Shown here in pieces: positions 1 to 4,882 of a DNA stretch of 13,468 bases. The stretch is from contig DGUV01000091.1 in assembly GCA_002395775.1 (NCBI GenBank), positions 1 to 13,468 on the forward strand, read 5' to 3'. The notes beneath the pieces were generated by a model that worked only from the letters and a program-made list of their open reading frames with translations, made no database searches and was not told where the DNA came from. Positions within the stretch are counted from its first letter, which is position 1; every line of letters begins with the position of its first letter. The DNA comes from Prevotellaceae bacterium UBA4301. GTDB lineage: Bacteria > Bacteroidota > Bacteroidia > Bacteroidales > Bacteroidaceae. The position numbers and the translations under genes were made by a program.

Positions 1-230
1 ATTTTTGTTACCACTTTCGGGGGCAGTCCCAAAATCCCGTTTTTGGGTGGTTGGTAACAAAAACTGAGGTTACTTTGGTAACAAAATCGGTAACAAAATG
101 TCCAATCATGTCCTTTTTCGCCTTTTTGTCCTTTGTCTGCATTCTCGCAGGTTGAACATTATTTTTCACCCTGCTGGCCGTGAAGCGCGAAGTTGGCTCT
201 CTTGATTATCAGCTACTTACACCTTATGAA
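1..230. other. Non-coding edge region with GGTAACAAAA repeats
   Basis: No convincing gene is seen here. GGTAACAAAA occurs three times in direct orientation (53-62, 77-86, 89-98) and once inverted (3-12). The outer pair forms a perfect 12-bp inverted repeat (2-13 with 52-63). Between its arms are G- and C-runs that could fold further. The rest (100-230) is T-rich and featureless apart from the tRNA-operon terminator that follows. Clustered short repeats next to a tRNA operon resemble recombinase arm-type sites or the edge of an integrated element, but no integrase is in view and no duplicated tRNA end was found, so this is only a suggestion. Confidence 0.5.
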
Positions 231-233
231 AGG

Positions 234-274
234 GTAAAAAAATAAGAGCGTCCGACTTTGTAAGTTGAACGCTC
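234..274 (-). terminator. Intrinsic terminator of the tRNA operon
   Basis: On the minus strand a stem runs from 274 to 246: GAGCGTTCAACTT pairs with AAGTCGGACGCTC around a 3-nt loop, with one mismatch and one G-T pair. It is followed directly by a T-rich tract (TTATTTTTTTA, 245-235). It lies 25 nt beyond the last tRNA-Asp, so it closes the six-tRNA transcript. Confidence 0.85.
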
Positions 275-298
275 TCGATACATGGGGATAATTTTTTG

Positions 299-373
299 CG
301 GTGCGTACGGGACTCGAACCCGTGACCCCATGCGTGACAGGCATGTATTCTAACCAAGCTGAACTAACGCACC
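299..373 (-). tRNA. tRNA-Asp (GTC), copy 2, last in operon
   Basis: The minus strand folds as a full cloverleaf. The 7-bp acceptor is GGTGCGT/ACGCACC, the anticodon stem CATGC/GCATG carries loop CTGTCAC with anticodon GTC, the T-arm is ACGGG-TTCGAGT-CCCGT, and the discriminator is G73 as expected for Asp. No CCA is encoded (the next bases are CAA), so CCA must be added after transcription. The 74-nt body is identical to the other Asp gene at 510-584. It is followed by the operon terminator. Confidence 0.97.
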
Positions 374-407
374 TTCTAAAAACTAACGATGAAAAAAGTA
401 TGTTTTG

Positions 408-480
<73 letters not shown>

Positions 481-509
481 AGAATATTATCCTAAGTTAC
501 ACTCCCTTG

Positions 510-584
510 CGGTGCGTACGGGACTCGAACCCGTGACCCCATGCGTGACAGGCATGTATTCTAACCAAGCTGAACTAACGCACC
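510..584 (-). tRNA. tRNA-Asp (GTC), copy 1
   Basis: Its body is base-for-base identical to the gene at 299-373: the same acceptor, anticodon loop CTGTCAC (GTC) and G73. The flanking bases differ, so only the tRNA body is duplicated. No CCA is encoded. The spacing to tRNA-Gly downstream is 29 nt. Confidence 0.97.
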
Positions 585-623
585 GTAAGTCTTTTCTTCA
601 ATCGTCACAACATGTCAAAGAAG

Positions 624-706
624 TGGGTGGTGATGGATTCGAACCACCGAAGGCGTAAGCCAGCAGATTTACAGTCTGCCCCATTTGGCCACTCTGGTAA
701 CCACCC
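624..706 (-). tRNA. tRNA-Tyr (GTA)
   Basis: This is an 83-nt class II tRNA with a long variable arm. The acceptor is GGGTGGT/ACCACCC, the anticodon stem GCAGA/TCTGC has loop CTGTAAA (anticodon GTA), the T-loop is TTCGAAT, and the discriminator is A73. The long variable arm (about TGGCTTACGCC) together with anticodon GTA identifies bacterial tRNA-Tyr. CCA is not encoded. Confidence 0.96.
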
Positions 707-738
707 TTGCAGTAATCTGCTGCTCGCACGAAGGGAAG

Positions 739-812
739 TGACTCCTGCGGGATTCAAACCCACAACCTTCTGATCCGTAGTCAGATGCTCTATTCAGTTG
801 AGCTAAGGAGCC
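739..812 (-). tRNA. tRNA-Arg (ACG), with A19/U56 core
   Basis: The acceptor is GGCTCCT/AGGAGTC with one G-U pair. The D-arm GCTC/GAGC has loop AACTGAATA, the anticodon stem TCTGA/TCAGA has loop CTACGGA (anticodon ACG, normally edited to ICG by TadA), and the discriminator is A73. The T-loop reads TTTGAAT, not TTCGAAT, so position 56 is U. The D-loop has A at position 19 where G is standard, so the two changes could compensate each other. CCA is not encoded. Confidence 0.95.
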
Positions 813-828
813 ATCATTCGCTTGTTGG

Positions 829-903
829 TGGGCGCTGAGGGATTCGAACCCCCGACCCTCTGCTTGTAAGGCAGACGCTCTGAACCAACTGAGCTAAGCG
901 CCC
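829..903 (-). tRNA. tRNA-Val (TAC), first in operon
   Basis: The acceptor is GGGCGCT/AGCGCCC. The D-arm GCTC/GAGC has loop AGTTGGTTCA, the anticodon stem TCTGC/GCAGA has loop CTTACAA (anticodon TAC), and the T-arm is GGGGG-TTCGAAT-CCCTC. The discriminator is A at 829, followed by CCA at 828-826. This is the only tRNA of the six with a templated CCA, which may be chance. It is the first gene after the operon promoter and is 16 nt from tRNA-Arg. Confidence 0.97.
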
Positions 904-933
904 TGTCGGAACCTCTGTTCCTTTTTGCGGGTA

Positions 934-964
934 CAAAGGTACGACTTTTTCCTATACTACCAAA
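934..964 (-). promoter_or_regulatory. tRNA operon promoter
   Basis: On the minus strand a TTTG box (964-961), a 19-nt spacer and TACCTTTG (941-934) match the Bacteroidetes primary sigma-factor consensus TTTG-N19-21-TAnnTTTG. Transcription should start around 925-930, about 25 nt before tRNA-Val. Confidence 0.85.
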
Positions 965-1003
965 ACTTTTCCGTGTTTTTTTACTCTTTTTTTTAGTTTC
1001 ACC

Positions 1004-1366
1004 TTATTTGGCCATTGCCATATCCCTTTTACCCCTGAGTGCGGACACCTCAAAGTTGCGTCCGACGGTCAATCGGGGTTCGCGGGGAGACACAATGGTG
1101 ATGCAGACATTGGCCTTCTGAGCCTCTTCACCGACCTCGCGTCGAGAACGAATCTTCAGCACACCATTTTCGATGGACCAAAGTATATTCTGTGCTGCGA
1201 TGCTATCGGTGCTGCGAACTCCCATCTCATAGTTCTCACCGCTGACGAAGCGGACACAAGCGGGAACATTCACGTCAACGCCTTCGAAAGGCTTAGTCTC
1301 TACGTTTTTTGCGTTACTGGTAGCTACCATCATGATGGTGCTTACCAAAATCATCATCTTTTTCAT
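1004..1366 (-). CDS. Small secreted DUF2807-like (GIN domain) protein
   Basis: This is a 120-residue protein. It starts MKKMMILVSTIMMVATSNA, a clear signal peptide with likely cleavage after SNA (residue 19), so it is probably periplasmic or surface-exposed. The mature part (VETKPFEGVDVNVPACVRF, a segment like WSIENGVLKIRSR, then VCITIVSPREPRLTVGRNFEV) has the short beta-strand pattern of the putative autotransporter adhesin head GIN domain (DUF2807). That domain is usually larger, about 180-200 residues, so this is a minimal form. It has its own promoter and a leader hairpin, and its stop is only 39 nt upstream of the tRNA promoter with no terminator between them. Read-through into the tRNA operon is therefore possible. 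The function is unknown and the family call is by pattern only. Confidence 0.65.
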   Translation of the reverse strand: MKKMMILVSTIMMVATSNAKNVETKPFEGVDVNVPACVRFVSGENYEMGVRSTDSIAAQNILWSIENGVLKIRSRREVGEEAQKANVCITIVSPREPRLTVGRNFEVSALRGKRDMAMAK

Positions 1367-1406
1367 AGCTTACAATCTTTTTACCTTAATTAGTGTTTTA
1401 ATAATT

Positions 1407-1422
1407 ACCCCTCGCCAGGGGT
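1407..1422 (-). other. Leader hairpin of the DUF2807-like gene
   Basis: ACCCCT-CGCC-AGGGGT is a perfect 6-bp stem with a 4-nt loop. It lies in the predicted roughly 70-nt untranslated leader of the gene starting at 1366, about 40 nt before its ATG. It is not followed by a T-run in either direction, so an mRNA stability or translation role is more likely than termination. Confidence 0.45.
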
Positions 1423-1443
1423 GTCTTTCATTAGATGACGGTG

Positions 1444-1476
1444 CAAAGGTAATGCCTTTTTCTGACCTGAGACAAA
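1444..1476 (-). promoter_or_regulatory. Promoter of the DUF2807-like gene
   Basis: On the minus strand TTTG (1476-1473), a 21-nt spacer and TACCTTTG (1451-1444) fit the Bacteroidetes consensus. A second TTTG is present at 1480-1477. Transcription would start near 1437, giving a leader of about 70 nt. Confidence 0.75.
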
Positions 1477-1512
1477 CAAAAACATGTTTTTTAGCATAAA
1501 ATCGGCCCTTTA

Positions 1513-1526
1513 TTGACGTATATCAA
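1513..1526. promoter_or_regulatory. Possible CRP/FNR-type operator
   Basis: TTGAC-GTAT-ATCAA matches the FNR-type consensus TTGAT-N4-ATCAA at 9 of 10 defined bases. It lies about 80 bp upstream of the predicted start of the DUF2807-like transcript, a plausible activator position. It could be chance, since no regulator gene is in the window. Confidence 0.35.
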
Positions 1527-1582
1527 CCCCCTCGTGACATTGTGGCAGACTACAGGGCGGTTTTTGACACTCTGACACACAA

Positions 1583-1620
1583 ATGCGCGCGCGTATATAT
1601 AATATGGTACGCGCGCGCAT
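1583..1620. repeat. Perfect 13-bp (CG)-rich inverted repeat
   Basis: ATGCGCGCGCGTA (1583-1595) and TACGCGCGCGCAT (1608-1620) are exact reverse complements around a 12-nt AT-rich loop. Both arms sit in long alternating purine-pyrimidine runs (1583-1601 and 1607-1627). It is about 70 nt beyond the pfkA stop and could end or protect that transcript, but the T-run after it (ATTTGTG) is poor. DNA-level structure (cruciform or Z-DNA) is an alternative. Confidence 0.75.
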
Positions 1621-1686
1621 GTATGTGATAGCCCTTTCATGGGCTCAGGGTTGCTCTTTCGGGAGCTCCGGGTTGGCCAACCTCAA

Positions 1687-2676
1687 TCAGATGGAAAGCG
1701 TATTCAGGGCATCGATGACATCTTTCTTCAGCGGTTTGTCGCTCTTGACTGCCATGGAGAAGGGGACATAGACAATCTCGTCGTTGCGGATACCTATCAT
1801 CACATTGCGCTGTCCGTCGAGCAAAGCCTGTATGGCTCCCATACCCATGCGACTGGCCAGAATGCGGTCACCAGCCGAAGGACTGCCACCACGCTGCAGA
1901 TGGCCCAGGATGGAGACGCGCACATCATACTCCGGATATTCCTTCTTCACCCGCTCGGCATAGTACATGGCACCACACTTGGGGCTTTCACTGACAATAA
2001 CGATGCTGGAGGACTTCGACTTACGAATACCACGACCTATGAAGTGTTCCAACTGATCGGCACCTGTGGAATCCTCAGGAATAATAGCGGCTTCAGCACC
2101 TGCCGCAATAGCACTGTTCTGAGCCAAGAAACCAGCATCGCGGCCCATCACCTCGACAAAGAAGATGCGCTCGTGGGAGTTGGCCGTATCGCGAATCTTG
2201 TCCACACACTCCATAATGGTGTTTAGCGTAGTGTCGTAGCCGATAGTTGAGTCTGTGCCCGACAGATCATTGTCGATGGTACCAGGCAGACCTATGCAAG
2301 GGATATCATATTCCTGAGCAAACAGCCGGGCACCCGTCAGCGAACCATTACCTCCAATGACTACCAAAGCATTAATGCCACGCTTTTGCATCACCTTGAA
2401 GGCCTTTTTCCGTCCCTCGGGGGTCATAAACTCCTTGCTGCGGGCAGTCTTCAGAATGGTGCCGCCACGCTGGATGATGCCACTCACATCCTCGGTCTTG
2501 AACTCACGAACCTCGTCGTTAATCAGTCCTTCATATCCGCGGTAGATGGCCATGACACGCATGTCGTTAGCAATGGCAGCACGAGTGACGGCTCTGATGG
2601 CCGCATTCATGCCTGGTGCATCCCCACCCGAAGTCAGGATGCCAATAGTCAAAGTCTTTCCGTTATCTTTCTTCAT
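1687..2676 (-). CDS. pfkA: 6-phosphofructokinase, ATP-type
   Basis: PfkA phosphorylates fructose 6-phosphate to fructose 1,6-bisphosphate in cytoplasmic glycolysis. The 329-residue length is near the bacterial norm of about 320. Visible motifs are the P-loop-like GILTSGGDAPGMNAAIR (12-28), RGGTILKTARS (70-80), the catalytic PGTIDND (131-137, proton acceptor D135), VEVMGRDAGFLA, and LGHLQRGGSPSAGDRILASRMG near the C-terminus. Gly132 in PGTIDND fits an ATP rather than a PPi enzyme, which would have Lys there. One oddity is the nucleotide/Mg loop, which reads GGNGS (N110) where E. coli has GGDGS (D103). I chose ATG 2676. The open frame extends 14 codons upstream, but those codons run over the promoter -7 box. 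The gene is divergent from the secreted EEP gene and followed by hairpins. Confidence 0.95.
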   Translation of the reverse strand: MKKDNGKTLTIGILTSGGDAPGMNAAIRAVTRAAIANDMRVMAIYRGYEGLINDEVREFKTEDVSGIIQRGGTILKTARSKEFMTPEGRKKAFKVMQKRGINALVVIGGNGSLTGARLFAQEYDIPCIGLPGTIDNDLSGTDSTIGYDTTLNTIMECVDKIRDTANSHERIFFVEVMGRDAGFLAQNSAIAAGAEAAIIPEDSTGADQLEHFIGRGIRKSKSSSIVIVSESPKCGAMYYAERVKKEYPEYDVRVSILGHLQRGGSPSAGDRILASRMGMGAIQALLDGQRNVMIGIRNDEIVYVPFSMAVKSDKPLKKDVIDALNTLSI

Positions 2677-2705
2677 GACAAAACGTATTATTGAATCATA
2701 TAGTG

Positions 2706-2713
2706 CAAAGTTA
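2706..2713 (-). promoter_or_regulatory. pfkA -7 promoter box
   Basis: TAACTTTG on the minus strand (2713-2706) matches TAnnTTTG, 30 nt before the pfkA ATG. No clear TTTG is found at the right distance upstream (TTCA is present), so the promoter is partial by consensus. Confidence 0.6.
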
Positions 2714-2746
2714 AACATATTTTTTCAAAGACTGAAAAATTTTTAA

Positions 2747-2754
2747 TATCTTTG
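2747..2754 (+). promoter_or_regulatory. -7 promoter box of the EEP gene
   Basis: TATCTTTG matches TAnnTTTG, with a T-rich TTTTTC stretch at 2721-2726 in the -33 region. It lies 22 nt before the ATG at 2776. The divergent pfkA promoter is within 40 bp, so the two may interfere or share a regulator. Confidence 0.7.
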
Positions 2755-2775
2755 CGCTCAAATAACAATAATACC

Positions 2776-4779
2776 ATGAAAAAAGACATCAAATTTCCAC
2801 TCATCACCCTGTTCCTTGCAACAGGAATCCTCGCTGCCCAAGCACAAACAGACTATACCGACCACATTGTCAACCCCTCGTTTGAGACGGGAGACATGAC
2901 GGGATGGACCTCATACGGATACAACGGAGAAAATCCGGAAGGCGAAAGACTTGTAACAGTCACACCAGCCTCACAACCCAACGACACTGACCCATGGACG
3001 ATGAGCAACTCCGATGGCGAAAGGTTGTGCGACTACTATCTGTGGGCATGGACAGGTTGGTGGTCCTACTACAACATCCATCAGACCATCAGTAATCTGC
3101 CAGCAGGAACATACGAATTGTCAGCCGTAGTAGCCTCCCACTCCACATTGGACGACAGCGGCAACCAGATGAGATACGTCTCGCTCTTTGCCGGTCTCCC
3201 AGGTGGCGAAATGAACGACAAATACAGCAGTATCTATAAACATACAAAGTCGGTCGAGGCACAAGGTAGAGAGATTGGAATTCCCGTATCGATGAAATTC
3301 ACACTCGACTCCCCTTCAGACATCATTATCGGTGCCGGACTCATCGAAGCAAAGTCGGTGTGGGAAGTGTTCTTCAAAGCCGACGGATTCCACCTGACGT
3401 ACTACGGCCAACCCCTCTCCGCTGCAGCCCTCCCCCTACCCAATGACAATACTACAATGCTCACTGCGGGGCAATGGTATTATTTCGATGTTCCTGCCGC
3501 ATGCAACTACTTCTTATTCGGGAACTTGGCAAGCATCGAGTACACCACCAACGGCAACCAATTCACCGAAAGCATAAGTACTTCACCCGTCAGTCCATGC
3601 ATGAACCTCAACCCCGGGCGCATCTACCTTAAGCCATCCGAATCAACCACATTGCTTATAGCGCCCGAGCGCGAACTGCAACAGACCCGTTTCACCGCCT
3701 GTGCCCTGAATGTGGACGGACTGCCACAAAAAGTAGCATTTGTAACTCTAAACGAAGATGGTCCAGGATCAGAAGGAAGCAAACTCATTAGCCAATATTT
3801 ATCACAAAAGAGCTATGACTTTATGGGGTTTAGTGAAGACTTCAATTATCATGGTTCTTTAATGACTGCTCTCTCCAATCAGTATAGTAGCGGAACCGTC
3901 AGGGCCACTCTTAGCTTGACAGACCTAAGCATTCCCTTCGACACCGACGGGCTCAACCTCATATGGAAAAACAGCACGACAACTGCCACCAATGAAAGTT
4001 GGACACGGTGGACATCGACAACCAACACCGACGGTAACCAATATGTAAAGAAGGGATTCCGACACTATGACGTCACACTGACTGACGGCACACTCATTGA
4101 CGTCTTCATCCTTCACATGGATGCCGGCGATGTACCTGATTCCCGAAATGGCCAATGGATGCAGCTTGCCAACGCCATCAGCAACAACTACAACAACAAT
4201 CGACCGAAAATCATCCTGGGCGACACCAACAGCCGATGGACACGTGAGGACATGCGGACAAACTTCCTCAACATACTCAACTCCACCTACGACATCAGCG
4301 ATGCATGGGTAGAGCACTGGCGCGGCGGAGTCTATCCTACCACAGATATGGCTGACCTGACTGACCAAAGCGACCCTTCGGATTTCAGCAAGTACGAGGT
4401 CGTAGATAAAATCATCTATCTCAATCCCAAGACCTCCGACAGCGCTCAATTAAAAGCCCTGAATTTCAAGCTGGAACAGGACTACACATACGACACCATC
4501 AATCACGACGGCAACACACAGCAACTGGGTGACCACCGTCCCGCCGTAGCAGAATTTGTCTGCGGGAAAGTGGGACCCATCGTTCTAATCATCGGTGACG
4601 TAAACAAGGACGGACAGATATCGATTGCCGACGTGACAGCACTCGTCAACATCATACTCGGAAAGGACAACACACAACCCTACCAGTACGACCATCTGGC
4701 AGCCGACGTCAATCAGGATGGAAACATAAGCATTGCCGACGTGACGGCACTGGTGAACATCATACTCGGAAAAAACTGA
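2776..4779 (+). CDS. Secreted EEP-fold hydrolase with dockerin tail
   Basis: This is a 667-residue protein. Residues 1-24 are a signal peptide (cut after AQAQ). Residues about 28-225 look like a beta-sandwich, carbohydrate-binding-like module (NPSFETGDMTGW, then YNIHQTISNLPAGTYELSA). Residues about 305-600 are an endonuclease/exonuclease/phosphatase (DNase I-like) domain with its usual metal and catalytic motifs: NVDGLP (312-317), SED with E354, HMDAG (447-451), GDTN (482-485) and DHRP (586-589). Two dockerin-type repeats close the protein (608-630, 644-666). The substrate could be a nucleic acid, phospholipid or sugar phosphate and cannot be told from sequence. Cellular site: exported, perhaps surface-associated. 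I chose ATG 2776; an upstream TTG extension would overlap the -7 box and spoil the signal peptide. A patch around 3720-3895 is AT-richer than its surroundings. Confidence 0.85.
   Translation: MKKDIKFPLITLFLATGILAAQAQTDYTDHIVNPSFETGDMTGWTSYGYNGENPEGERLVTVTPASQPNDTDPWTMSNSDGERLCDYYLWAWTGWWSYYNIHQTISNLPAGTYELSAVVASHSTLDDSGNQMRYVSLFAGLPGGEMNDKYSSIYKHTKSVEAQGREIGIPVSMKFTLDSPSDIIIGAGLIEAKSVWEVFFKADGFHLTYYGQPLSAAALPLPNDNTTMLTAGQWYYFDVPAACNYFLFGNLASIEYTTNGNQFTESISTSPVSPCMNLNPGRIYLKPSESTTLLIAPERELQQTRFTACALNVDGLPQKVAFVTLNEDGPGSEGSKLISQYLSQKSYDFMGFSEDFNYHGSLMTALSNQYSSGTVRATLSLTDLSIPFDTDGLNLIWKNSTTTATNESWTRWTSTTNTDGNQYVKKGFRHYDVTLTDGTLIDVFILHMDAGDVPDSRNGQWMQLANAISNNYNNNRPKIILGDTNSRWTREDMRTNFLNILNSTYDISDAWVEHWRGGVYPTTDMADLTDQSDPSDFSKYEVVDKIIYLNPKTSDSAQLKALNFKLEQDYTYDTINHDGNTQQLGDHRPAVAEFVCGKVGPIVLIIGDVNKDGQISIADVTALVNIILGKDNTQPYQYDHLAADVNQDGNISIADVTALVNIILGKN
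4597..4773 (+). repeat. Duplicated dockerin-type calcium-loop repeat (within the EEP gene)
   Basis: Two 69-bp units (4597-4665 and 4705-4773) encode DVNKDGQISIADVTALVNI and DVNQDGNISIADVTALVNI, each continuing ILGK. Asp/Asn at loop positions 1, 3 and 5 plus a later Asp fit the calcium-binding dockerin/EF-hand loop. The DNA of the second half of each unit is almost identical, which points to a recent duplication or gene conversion. Confidence 0.85.
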
Positions 4780-4786
4780 GAATTTG

Positions 4787-4818
4787 CTTGCCCGTTTGAC
4801 TGTTTTTTTGTATCTTTG
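4787..4818 (+). promoter_or_regulatory. rpsA promoter
   Basis: TATCTTTG (4811-4818) matches the -7 consensus. CTTG at 4787-4790, 20 nt upstream, is a weak -33 box. Transcription starting near 4824 would leave a leader of about 60 nt, AT-rich and without Shine-Dalgarno, before the rpsA ATG. Confidence 0.75.
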
Positions 4819-4882
4819 CGCCCGAGTTTGTATCAACATAAAGTCTAACTCTATTTAATTACTTAACAAACAATTAATTAAC

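Larger units (their letters stand above)
1367..1686. other. Intergenic region between the DUF2807-like gene and pfkA
   Basis: This 320-bp stretch has no convincing gene. From low to high coordinates it holds the leader hairpin and promoter of the DUF2807-like gene (1407-1476), a TTGAC-N4-ATCAA near-palindrome (1513-1526), the large GC-rich inverted repeat (1583-1620), a small 5-bp hairpin (1630-1645), and a perfect 12-bp palindrome GGTTGGCCAACC (1671-1682) directly behind the pfkA stop. About 50 bp (1530-1580) show nothing recognisable. Confidence 0.7.

Noticed and set aside
12..155. 48-codon minus-strand frame starting within 150-155 that would encode a FVT-rich peptide
   Set aside because: It is produced by the GTTACC repeats, has no start signals of the local type and no recognisable domain.
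2677..2718. 14-residue N-terminal extension of PfkA
   Set aside because: It would overlap the pfkA -7 box; family homology begins just after the ATG at 2676.
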